Assembly: GCA_032718475.1 (NCBI GenBank)
Contig: JAUCBJ010005652.1
Location: forward strand, 62,001-126,000
Reading direction: 5' to 3'
DNA length: 64,000 bases
DNA from: Nemertoderma westbladi
Lineage: Eukaryota > Xenacoelomorpha > Nemertodermatida > Nemertodermatidae
The position numbers and the translations under genes were made by a program. Shown piece after piece: positions 1 through 9,573 of the stretch. Positions within the stretch are counted from its first letter, which is position 1. Every line of letters starts with the position of its first letter. The notes beneath the pieces are model-generated. The model did no database searches. It saw only the letters and a program-made list of their open reading frames with translations, and was not told the DNA's origin.

Positions 1-1
1 T

Positions 2-619
2 GCTCAACCGCAGCCCCTACAGACCTATGCGGTAAGAACTAGAGTAGGTTGGTACTTTACTGGCCCTTCCCGTAGAACACTCAGAGAAAGACTACCGCAA
101 GAGAGAGTCTGCCAGGTGAGTGAATGGGAAGATGATGCTAGTGAAGGAGACGATTCAACTGAGGGAATTCCTTACTCCTCAGATAACGACGACGTTCACC
201 AGCTTTTTGATGAGGAGAATACCATCGATCTCCTTAAGGAAAACGAGGCTTGGCAAAACCAAGTGAACTTATGTCAACTTCTCTATCCATCTGAACGAGA
301 AGCTTACAACGACGAGTTAAATGACGTCATTGAGCGTTGCAATGCCAAGACTCGAGATGAACATGCAGTACGATTCTTTACGCAAGAGGCGGTAGAGCCC
401 AATTCCTACGATAAAGCCTTGTCGGTGGAAGAGGAAAGGGCCAAGCAGATCCAAGAGACAACTACACGTTTCCTCAAAGATCAAGGAAGGTACGAAGTCG
501 GTTTACCTTTTCGCAAGAGAGAACCGAAGTTCATCAATAACAGACCTTTGGCGGAAAAAAGAATCGCGCAACTCCATCGACGCCTTACGGCTAATTCTTC
601 AGCTTCATTCTTCAGCTAA
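2..619 (+). pseudogene. BEL element A pol fragment: protease-RT linker
   Basis: The open frame runs from the window edge to a stop at 619 and corresponds to the stretch between aspartic protease and RT in BEL Pol. It contains FTGPSRRTL and SSDNDD, found also in elements B and D, followed by the RT-proximal segment RFLKDQGRYEVGLPF. The frame ends early because of a short local duplication (ttcagcttcattcttcagc, about 598-616) that is absent from B, where coding continues directly into RT. The next stretch of the same protein is read from 621 in another frame. There is no independent start; it is an interior fragment of a polyprotein. Confidence 0.85.
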
Positions 620-620
620 A

Positions 621-2531
621 GTGTATCAAACACAGCTGGAAAAATTTATTAGTAAGGGATACGCGGAGAGAGTACCGGAAGAAACACCTGTGACTGAAAG
701 AACGTATTACTTAACTCACCATTACGTTCCTAAACCCGGTAAGCCACACGAAGTGAGAGTAGTGTTTGATGGCTCCGCTCTTTACATGGGTCAATCCCTT
801 AACTCTGAATTGTTACCCGGACCCAACTTGCTTCAATCTTTGTTGGGAATTCTTTTAAGATTGAGACAATATTCGATTGCTTTCGCCTCCGATATAGAAG
901 GCATGTTCTTACAAGTCAAGGTGCTAGATAGGGATCGAGATAGTCTACGATTTCTGTGGTGGCCCGAAGGAGATCTCAACCAGAAACCGGTGGAGTACTG
1001 GATGACCATCCAGGCCTTTGGGATAATCTCAAGCCCTTCCAACGCCTGTTCGGTAGTGCGTACCACTGCAGAGGACAACCGAGAGGCATTCTCTAAGGAA
1101 GTGATCGACAACATCAAGAGAGACATATATATGGACGACAATCTGAAGTCCCTTCCATCAGTTGAGGAAGCCATTGAGGTCGCTAAAGGAACGGTAGAGT
1201 GCTTAAAAAGAGGTGGGTTTCGATTAACGAAATTCACCAGCAACTCCCGTGAGTTTCTGGAGTCGATCCCTGCGGAGGATCGAGGAGCGAAAGATCTCGA
1301 TTTGATCAAAGATGATCTGCCAGAAACCAAGACACTCGGCTTGAAATGGGACACAGAGCGAGATATCCTGTTTTTTCAGCTAAAACAGAGAGATAATCCA
1401 GTTCGAACCAAACGGATTTGCTTAAGTATACTGAGCACTTATTTCGATCCATTGGGATTTATTAGCCCAGTTATATTGATTGCTCGTAGTTTGGTACAAC
1501 AAATGTGGCTTGAAAACCACTCATGGGACGATCCACTTAAGGGGGAATTATTGAAGCAGTGGATGAAATGGGAAGATTCTCTGCCAGCTATCGAGGATTT
1601 TATAATTTCCCGTTCATATTTTGGTCATGTTCTCCCTACGTATTCCTATCAACTCCATGTGTTTGGAGACGCCAGCGATATGGGAATAGGTATAGTAGCC
1701 TATCTAAGAGTGGAAACTCCGGATGGAATCAAAGTCGCCTTGGTTACTTCTAAGGCATTAATCAACAACAAGTTGAAAGTTCCTCGAGCGGAGTTAAAGG
1801 CGGCTCTATACGCTACAGCCATCGGCCGGAATGTAACAGAACAGATTGACTATCCATTAGAGAAAACTGTCTATTGGACCGACGCTTTACTCGTGTTAGA
1901 GTATATAACCAATGAAGTCTGTCAGTTCAGCGTCTTCGTTACCAACAGGGTAGCCATCATACTTAGTCGCACGACGATGGACCAATGGAGACATTGCCCC
2001 GGAACGATTAATCCAGCAGACATCGCGTCCCGAGGAGCGACTCCAAAGGAATTGGTAAATACTCCCGAATGGTTAGGAGGACCCGACTTTCTCTACAGGG
2101 AAGAAGAAGAATGGCCTCCTCATCTCACAACAGCAGAGATCAGACAGGCCAAGGGAGCGGAGAAAGTTAAACCCAAAACTCGAGCGAGTAAATCGAAGTT
2201 GTTTAAACCTGCGGTTGATCTATCTGTATTATTTACTTCCGGAGAGGATGCTTTGGATCAGAAACCCACCGCCACGGATAAAGAAGTCTTGGAAATCCGT
2301 GACAAGGATTGGAAATCTGGAATACCAGATATCGCACAAGGACTCTCACCTCTCTTGCAGAGAGCGATACGTCACTACAGCTCCTGGAATCGGCTCTGTA
2401 AAGCCGTCACCTATTTAAAACGATGTTTTCATCATCGTTACTCCGGGACAAAGACCAATAGTGATGATGCTCCATCAACATCTGCACGAGTCCAGGTTTC
2501 TAAAGGAGAAGATCAGTTACCAGGAGCATGA
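621..2531 (+). pseudogene. BEL element A pol fragment: reverse transcriptase and RNase H
   Basis: The RT domain is visible from about 640 to 1350: KPGKPHEVRVVFDGSA, then FASDIEGMFLQV with the first catalytic Asp, and the catalytic YMDD at about 1126-1137. An RNase H-type domain follows: HVFGDASDMG (Asp) near 1660, KVPRAELKAA (Glu) near 1785, YWTDALLVL (Asp) near 1875, then NPADIASRG near 2010. The frame leaves the correct reading frame before 2531, where the downstream integrase is read in a different frame, so there is a frameshift in about 2400-2520. It would copy element RNA into cDNA in virus-like particles. Catalytic residues are present but the polyprotein is split, so the copy is probably inactive. 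Confidence 0.9.
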
Positions 2532-3462
2532 TGAAACTAACAAACAGATGCTGAGACTCCTACAATGCTATGAGGATTCCGATAAGTATTTCCTGTTGTT
2601 AAGAAATCCGCAGATGCGCTTAAGGGATCGCTTCTCTAGTACCATGATAGATGGGTTAATACGTGTTGGAGGCAGGCTTACCAACGCCCCATTATCCTTT
2701 GACACTAAGTTCCCCATACTCATTAGAAATCTTGACATACAAATCAAGATAATTGTAGATGTTCATAGCAAACTGTACCATGCTGGTAGAGAACGAGTTC
2801 TGAGCGAAATTCGAACTCGCTACTATTTTTATAAACCCCGTAGGGCTCTGAACCAAGTTCTTAGGAACTGCATACCCTGTAAGAAAGCATTCAGTAGGCC
2901 TTTAACACAGCGAGAGGCAGAATTACCTAGGGAAAGAGTAAGCTTCTATGAACCACCCTTTACTAATACCGGTGTGGATTTATTTGGCCCTATTGAAGTA
3001 TATCGTGCCCGGACTATAGTCAAGAGATGGTGTGTCATCTTCGTTTGTATGACTTGTAGAGCTATCCATCTCGATATGGTAAACGATCTATCCACCAACA
3101 GCTTCGTGTTGAGTTTACGACGACAGATCGCTCGCTTCGGAACCAGTAACACGATGAGATCGGATAAGGGAACGAACTTCATTGGCGCCAACAACGAAAT
3201 TCAAGCTTACGTAAAGGACTGGAACAAAAGACAGGTGGACGATCAGCTAAGGATAACAGCGTCTAGCTGGACCTTCAACGCCGCCGACGCCCCTTGGTGG
3301 GGAGGAAGTTGGGAGAGATTGATTAGGAGCGTGAAGACTGCGTTCCACTTTATTTGTGCCTTGTCGCGCTTATCTCACCGACGAACTATTGCGGACGTTA
3401 ATGGAGGAAATCGCCGCCTATCTCAACGAAAGACCGCTTATGCCAGTCTCTTCAAATCCTGA
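2461..3462 (+). pseudogene. BEL element A pol fragment: integrase zinc-binding and catalytic core
   Basis: The N-terminal HHCC zinc-binding part is visible at about 2760-2885 (HSKLYHAGRERV followed by NCIPCKK). The DDE core follows: first Asp in TGVDLFGP near 2970, second Asp in RSDKGTNFIG near 3160, and Glu in WWGGSWERLI near 3310. The frame then shifts at about 3340-3350 and ends in unrelated residues, while the real C-terminus continues in another frame from 3356. Integrase inserts the cDNA into host DNA. The apparent start is only the point where this frame becomes open, overlapping the end of the RT/RNase H frame. Confidence 0.88.
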
Positions 3463-3949
3463 TTCCCTGGAAGCGCTAACACCCGCGCACTTTCTACTGA
3501 AGAAACCCGTAGCCATGCTCCCACGATCGGAGATCACAGACGGAGACGAGTACTGCCGTCGAACCTGGCAACTTATGCAGTTGCTATCCCGTCGTTTCGC
3601 TGACCATTTCGAGAAACATTACCTGCCCACTCTACAACTTCGAACTAAGTGGTTTGCGCAGCAAGAAAACGTCAGCGCTGGAGACATGGTACTTATTGTG
3701 GACCCCGATCTCCCACGTAAGCGATGGCAAACAGGACGTATCATCGAGACGTATATCTCGAGCGATGGTTTGGTGCGATCAGTAGAGCTCGTCGTCATGC
3801 GGCGGAACTTTAAGAAACCAGGGATAGTCTTTGAGACTCAACAGCTCAATCGCCCAGTGGGACGTTTATGTTTACTGGAAAGAGACAGAGAGCTCTCCGG
3901 AAACTATGGAAGGCAAGAAACTCTTCCCACGACCACTTCCCTAATCTAA
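3356..3949 (+). pseudogene. BEL element A pol fragment: integrase C-terminus (DUF5641-like)
   Basis: This frame continues the integrase after the frameshift near 3345. ERPLMPVSSNPDSLEALTPA and HFLLKK are typical of the end of BEL/Pao integrases, and AGDMVLIVDPDLPRKRW followed by GRIIETY is the DUF5641-type C-terminal domain. The Pol protein ends at 3949 after GRLCLLERDRELSGNYGR. The same terminal peptide is fused to the shortened gag-protease frame in element D, which gives a landmark for the deletion there. No start codon of its own. Confidence 0.85.
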
Positions 3950-5624
3950 CCGACATCTAGGGACTCCCCAACTTAATATCGTTCGGAGTGGGCGTGTGAC
4001 TCTATTATTTTATATTATTTTATTATTTTTATATTTATGTATGTATTACTATGTAATTTTATTATAATCGTTTTATTTAATTTAGTAGAATATTATTTAG
4101 CGATTATTTTGTAGAATAGTGCAATATATTCGTGTTTATTACGTACGTAATTACTTATATTATATTTAGTGAGACGGCGAAGAAATAATTATTTTTTTTC
4201 TCTTTCCTTACTGTCCGTATTATATTATAAATACGTAACTACAGTAAGATGAAATGTCCGTACTTATTAAAGTACAATAAAGCCACTACTATATTTAAGT
4301 ATTATTGGTAGGCAGAGTATTAGGAATGCAAAGTTCAGATCCTCGTGTCTCGGCTAAACCAAGCTCTGGGTAGACCTTGGAAACGACTTGCCTCTTCACA
4401 CTGACATTGCTTCGTGCGATATTGCTCTCATACCGTATATAATAATACATATAGTAGCGTGATGTCCCTCTAACAGTAGCGTAAAACGCACATAAATCTG
4501 TTAAACCTTTTGACCATCTGTAATTCTAGTCGATTAAGATATCGCGGCACCCACCGATATACTTGAAAGACAAATTCTAGAATCAGTGGTTAACGTCCCC
4601 AGACAAGTTCTGGAATAAATCGGTGCCCATCTCAAATATTAATTATTTAATATTTGCAAATCTAATAAATCAAAATCTGTAAAATTCAGATCCTTCAACA
4701 ATTCTAGTCAATTAAGATATCGTAGCATTTACCGATATTCTTAAAAAGGACAATTGTCATAGAATTAAGGATCTTGTGTCCCCAGACATGTTCTAGAATC
4801 AAAATATGTCCATTTAATTATCAAATAATAAAATTTCAGGGAATAATTTAAATTCATGCCTTTTAATGAATTTAATAAATTGTCATTTTTACGCAATGTA
4901 TAACATTCCCAAAACTCCATTAATTAATAGATCAAGGGAGCGGAGATTTATCTTATTATGAGTATGAGTGTGCGAAGTCTCCCAAACATAGTCAATAGCC
5001 GATAAAATTCATAAAGTCATGTATAAAACAGGACTTGACTATTAAAGAATTACTATTAAATAACATCCCAGATCTGTATGCATTGGAATTACCCTAATTC
5101 TACCGCTAGCTTTACATAATGTCACCATAGCAACAACCACGCTAGAATTAGAATTGAGTTAAGAGAACAATAGAAAGCTTGTCCCATTGAATAGCATAGG
5201 GAATAAATAGTGCACTGATAGTATCCAAGGATACATAATAATACAGTGACATTCTGGAAGGCATTGACTAACGGACAAGTGACCCGAGTGTGTGTAATTT
5301 GTGACAAGTTGTGTGTGTGGTACTTGTGAGTTTATAGGCGAATGTTACTACTAAAGTGTGTTTACAGTAGCCAGTCGCAATCGTAAAGTAACCTAACTCC
5401 AAGGAAAACCTGAAGTACATCTAAGACTTTGGGACGGACAGTTGAGTGACTTGTGCCGGTTGTCGTTGTCGTTGTGCGGCTACGTCGTTGGCGAAAGTAC
5501 AGCGGCTACGACACATCGGCGCTGAGGATCTCGTACTGTCCGGGGGTTGATTGGGGTAGGCAGCGACGCCCGCTCGCCTAAATATAAACTCATTATAATA
5601 TGGATAAACTCATATATAGCAGAT
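3950..5624 (+). other. A: long 3' noncoding region with duplicated hairpin unit
   Basis: AT-rich, without a convincing reading frame. Two related units of about 95 bp (4523-4616 and 4701-4799) each contain a stem built from AAGATATCG and a bulged CGATATnCTT, followed by a CCAGA...TCTGG-type hairpin. The same two units occur in element D in opposite orientation (49938-50031 and 49773-49869), so this is a conserved part of the element and not random flank. Function unknown; RNA structure for stability, export or packaging are possibilities (inference). Confidence 0.65.
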
Positions 5625-6955
5625 ATGACGGAGTTGATAGAAGATGGTCTTAGTATCGGGGAGCGATATACTCTACTTTTACAAGCGTTTGTTGATAGCT
5701 TAATACGCGGTGACGTTAGTCCAACTGCTGCGGAGGACGATGGTCGTTATATCGAACCGCCAATGTCCCAAGAGCAGCTCGCGCGAGTTGGACTATAGAA
5801 AATTCGCTGCTCGATATACGCAGCGTAATGGTACGTATATGGTCTTCTTAACTACTGGTCATCCTATCGATTTACATAATACGGACTATGTCGACTATAT
5901 ATCCTGCCCAGCGGAGTCGGAACCATAAACTGAAATTCGAATGCGAAAATTCTATTCGAAATCGACTCGAAAGAAAAGACACTAAAGAAACAAATAAACG
6001 CGGTAACTCCAACATATATTTGGAATTCTTGATAGAAGCATTGTAACAACAAATAAATATCATCCGCGTTTCCCCTACAAGACGTGCGTCTTTGGTATTA
6101 TTACGATAAATGCCCTAGACCCAACTAATAAACGGAAAGACATAAACATCCACGGAAACGTTGTGTTAAACACAGTTGTGCTCGTTATATTTACTGGAGT
6201 TTCGAGCGAAACTTGTTTGACGTATCACCTATGCTCACTCGGCTCGAACGATCCTGGAGTAAACCTACGATCAGAGTCCCGGAATACTCGGTCAAACCTC
6301 CTCATTCCTTAGTTGGACCTCAGACCTGCGATCCTGGTGGTGTCGCGGATCCTCGCGGACTGTATTCACTGTTCAAAGATCTAGTGCTACCCTAACAATT
6401 AATCGGTAACACTCCGACAGTGATTTCTAGCTAGCCGCCCATCTTACCTAGCCGGATTGTGACGCGGACACCTAATATCATTATCCAACCGTATGGTCGT
6501 TCCCGTTTAACGCGATACAACCCTTCATCAAGGTGAAGGAGAGTGTTGTACGAAACGAGTTAAACGCTATTCTATAAAGATCAAAAAAGACACCTGCGTT
6601 TGTTCAGATAAACGTAAGTTATAACAGTAAGTCCAATCGATAAACGAATTGGCCTTATCTCAGTTCGATTGGGAAATCTCGAATCTCTAAGAAGATATCA
6701 AGCTTAGAAAACCCTATTCTCTGCGAGAGTTTTGGACGAACGTATCCCATGATAAGCGGAGGAAAATCAGCTCGAGGAGAAGCATATCGAAATGGACGAG
6801 ACACCGACCGTAAACCCAAACCTTCTGATGCAATCATATTGCACCCTTCACCCAGGAGTTATAGCCCTCCTTGTAAAGTGGCTCGCCCCAAAGAGAAAAA
6901 GACTCTTGCTAGCTTTAAAAAACTGCGTAAACGCCGTCCGCGCAAGAAAGACTAA
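5625..6955 (+). pseudogene. A: decayed third ORF (ORF3) downstream of pol
   Basis: A reading frame opens at ATG 5625 (MTELIED...), reads to a stop at 5798, and continues in a shifted frame to 5928 (SRELDYRKFAARYT, TTGHPIDLH). The final part, 6749-6955, is a basic tail (HPSPRSYSPPCKVARPKEKK, then KKLRKRRPRKKD). Start, middle and tail are matched by element D (48958 down to 47695), where a CCHC knuckle is also present between them. In A the 6000-6740 part is highly divergent. There is a 1-nt deletion near 5790 relative to D. I do not recognise the family; no membrane segments, so it does not look like an envelope gene. Location between pol and 3' LTR suggests an accessory protein. Confidence 0.55.
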
Positions 6956-7023
6956 CTGTTTAGAGTATTTTTATATTTTAGAAACTGTGATTTTGTATAT
7001 TTTATAGACTTAAATCCCATTTT

Positions 7024-7033
7024 CTGGGAGCGG
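7024..7033 (+). promoter_or_regulatory. A: candidate polypurine tract
   Basis: CTGGGAGCGG directly abuts the 3' LTR start (TGTAAAAGC at 7034). The identical string abuts the 3' LTR of element D (47617-47626, minus strand). Position and purine content fit the primer for plus-strand DNA synthesis. Confidence 0.6.
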
Positions 7034-7681
7034 TGTAAAAGCTTTTGTGGGATAACTGGTTCGTTTGCCTTGCTGGCCAGTTCCCCCCCGGTCGCTAGAA
7101 TACTCTAAAAGGGATTTATAGCTAAAATAGTGCAAGCTACCAGCTTATTGACTGATTTGCTGTACGAAGGTATCTGGGCTCCGTTTAATCGGCCAACCAG
7201 CCTAGGAAAGTTGCGTCATAGCCCTATTTCTGTATCTGCCAATAGAATTTGAGTTGGCTTTGATCTTGACCTATCACAGAGCTACTGAACTGAATTTTCC
7301 TATCTCACTGCTCTTTCTCTGTGTTGGACGGGAGCTTCGTGGAATAAGGGTAGCTGGTATTCTTATAGTTATTCTTATCAGTTTTTAGTGTTGTTGGTGA
7401 TTCTAAGCCAGGAAGAACGGCTTTAGCCCTACACTAGTAGGCTTAATTATAAGGACATATATCCGTTATCTGATGTCTGATCACTGCATACCATACATTC
7501 AACCATACCTAATCAAACAACCTGTGCATACTTTATATTGTTATACTGCTATTTACTGTCAGTTCTTCATAATATGGTTGATGAATTATTATATTTGGAA
7601 TAACGATAAATAACCCCGAAACCCAATATTCTTGATATACCGAAGGTAAGAGAGAAGGGTTACATATAACAATTGTGACTT

Positions 7682-7876
7682 ATGTTGGAGTGGTTTGAAG
7701 TGAATCTAATGTTATTTGATAGACCCTACATGATTCGGTCCGTGTTCCTTTTATATGTGACTAAAATCAGTGAAGATCGGCAGATCAGTGTGCAGTATTG
7801 TGCAGCATTGTGTATGAGTGAACCTGATAACGAAGCATTTCCTAAAGAATGCGCCATATATGTGAATTATAACTAA
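7682..7876 (+). CDS. A: small sense ORF in the LTR, upstream of the TATA box
   Basis: A 64-codon frame with a hydrophobic first half and several cysteines. From an internal ATG at 7709 (MLF...) its 55 residues align with small ORFs at the same place in the LTRs of B, D and the 63406 LTR. Shared features are MLF at the start, a D-x-RQ-x-SV core and KEC-x-(I/L)Y near the end; length changes between copies are multiples of three. It lies in U3, so in genomic RNA it would be near the 3' end. No known family recognised. It may encode a small secreted or membrane peptide, or may be conserved only because of promoter function. Confidence 0.4.
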   Translation: MLEWFEVNLMLFDRPYMIRSVFLLYVTKISEDRQISVQYCAALCMSEPDNEAFPKECAIYVNYN

Positions 7877-7916
7877 GCCATATCGTTGTGAGTAGTTTAA
7901 GTCATAACTCTGTTTG

Positions 7917-7925
7917 TATAAATAG
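7917..7925 (+). promoter_or_regulatory. A: TATA box in LTR
   Basis: TATAAATAG, followed by the block GCGCCACGTCCTAAAGGAAC that is shared by the other LTRs here. D has TTTAAATA and the 63406 LTR has TTATATAG at the same place. Likely the core promoter at the U3/R border. Confidence 0.6.
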
Positions 7926-8208
7926 AGCGCCACGTCCTAAAGGAACTGTTAATATTCCCCGAAGGTGAATAATATTGTCAGAGATTATATAATACTGTCA
8001 GTCGAATAATACATTAGGCTTACATAGCAATAAAATTAAGCCGTCGAACCCAATCTCCCGGGTATATCCAGCGGGTGAATGATCGCGCACAGATTGGTTT
8101 CGACTAGTGTAGTGAATTAAATACTTGTCATAGGCTAAAGGTGATTTATTATCTAGAAGACATCCTAATTTGGCGGGTTAAACTGCCAAAGGTCTGAAAG
8201 CGCGAACA

Positions 8209-9573
8209 TCAGCAGTGGTGCGCACTACTGAACAGGCGTTCGAGGGGCTCGAGATGATTCCGAAAGCCTGGATGGTCATCCAGTATTCCACAGGTTTTTG
8301 GCTGAGGTTTCCTTCAGGCCACCACAGAAATCGCAGGCTGTCTCGATCCCTATCCAGCGCCTTAACTTGTAAGAACATGCCTTCTATATCCGAGGCGAAA
8401 GCGATCGAATATTGTCGTAATCTTAAGAGTATTCCCAACAAGGATTGGAGTAAGTTGGGTCCCGGCAACAACTCGGAGTTAAGAGATTGGCCCATGTAGA
8501 GGGCGGAGCCGTCAAATACTACCCGGACTTCGTTGGGTTTACCGGGTTTGGGAACGTAATGATGTGTTAAATAGTACGTTCTCTCAGTTATGGGTGTTTC
8601 TTCCGGTACTCGCTCCGCATATCCCTTGTCGATGAATTTCTTCAGCTGGGTCTTGTACATCTCCTTAGCTGAAGCATTTGCCGTAAGGCGTCGATGTAGT
8701 TGCGCGATTCTCTTCTCTGCCAAGGGTCGGTTATTTATAAAATTAGGTTCTCGCCATCGGAAAGGCAGACCAATCTCATACCTACCTTGATCTTTAAGAA
8801 AACGTGTAGTCGTTTCCTGTATCTGTTTGGCTCTTTCTTCTTCTACCAATAGGGCCTTATCGTAGGAATTAGGCTCTACAGCTTCTTGAGTAAAGAATCG
8901 TACGGCGTGTTCATCGCGAGTCTTCGCGTTGTAACGATCTATCACTTCATTCAGTTCGTCGTTGTAATCGACTTGTCCACCTGGATGGATTAGGTGACAC
9001 AGGTTCACTTGGTTTTGCCAAGTTTCATTTTCCGTAAGGAGATCGATGGTATTCTCCTCGTCGAATAGTTGATGAATATCGTCATTATCTGAGGAGTATG
9101 GTGTTCCCTCAGGTGTGTCGTCTCCCTCACAGATTTCCTCTTCCCATTCACTCACCTGATGGACTTGATCTTTAGGTAGCCTTTCCATGAGAGTCCTACG
9201 GGAAGGTCCAGTAAAGTACCAACCTACTCTAGTTCTTCCCGCATAGGTTTGCAGTTGAGCAGGCCGTTTCTCTAATGTCTCAAGCGCCTCATGCGCATTT
9301 TGGCCGATGAGTATTTGTACCCCTGGGCAGTCGGTGTTGAATCTAGGTATCTCATGCTGCTGGGTGAAATTGTCTTCATCCCAGTTATAAGGTTCCACTT
9401 GGCTGGTAGCGAAGTTCTTTATCGCCACCATTTTTACTGACCTTATACTGTGTTCTCCTAGTTCACCTGGGGGGTGGACAATGCGCCTACATAGTAGTCT
9501 GTAGCTACTGTAGATTTCCAAACCTGCATAATTCCTGAAAGGTTCAACTTAGTTCGGAACTTGGGTTGTCCAA
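8209..9573 (-). pseudogene. BEL element B pol fragment: post-protease to RT palm
   Basis: Read from 9573 downwards, the frame resumes just after the protease active-site region, passes IGQNAHEALE and FTGPSRRTLMERL, and enters RT (YVPKPGKPNEVRVVFDGSA, FASDIEGMFLQV). It is cut at 8209, before the catalytic YMDD. The last residues of the open frame are encoded by the LTR of element A. In this copy RFLKDQGRYEIGLPF and the following residues are uninterrupted where element A has a frameshift, so B shows the intact arrangement. Inactive because truncated at both sides by insertions. Confidence 0.88.

Larger units (their letters stand above)
1..8208 (+). mobile_element. BEL/Pao LTR retrotransposon A, 3' part (5' end outside window)
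   Basis: A + strand BEL/Pao element that enters the window in the protease-to-RT linker and runs through RT, RNase H, integrase, a long 3' region with a decayed extra ORF, and a 3' LTR at 7034-8208. It ends exactly where a second BEL pol gene in opposite orientation (element B) starts at 8209, so A was inserted into B. A 5-bp target duplication would start at 8209 (TCAGC), but its partner lies left of the window. The pol frame is broken at about 608, 2430-2520 and 3345, so this copy is not autonomous. Order and motifs (YMDD RT, HHCC and DDE integrase, DUF5641-like end) are typical of BEL/Pao. Confidence 0.93.
7034..8208 (+). repeat. A: 3' LTR (1175 bp)
   Basis: Begins TGTAAAAGC and ends GCGCGAACA, the same termini as the LTRs of B (18584-19795), D (46381-47616 and 57052-58287) and the partial LTR at 63406. 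It carries a short sense ORF (7682-7876), a TATA-like box (7917-7925) and AT-rich downstream sequence. It is most like the 63406 LTR. The precise switch at 8208/8209 to inverted BEL pol sequence fixes the right border. Confidence 0.9.

Noticed and set aside
3950-7033. Envelope-like gene behind pol in element A
   Set aside because: No signal peptide, membrane segment or glycoprotein pattern; the frame found is basic and, in D, has a zinc knuckle.
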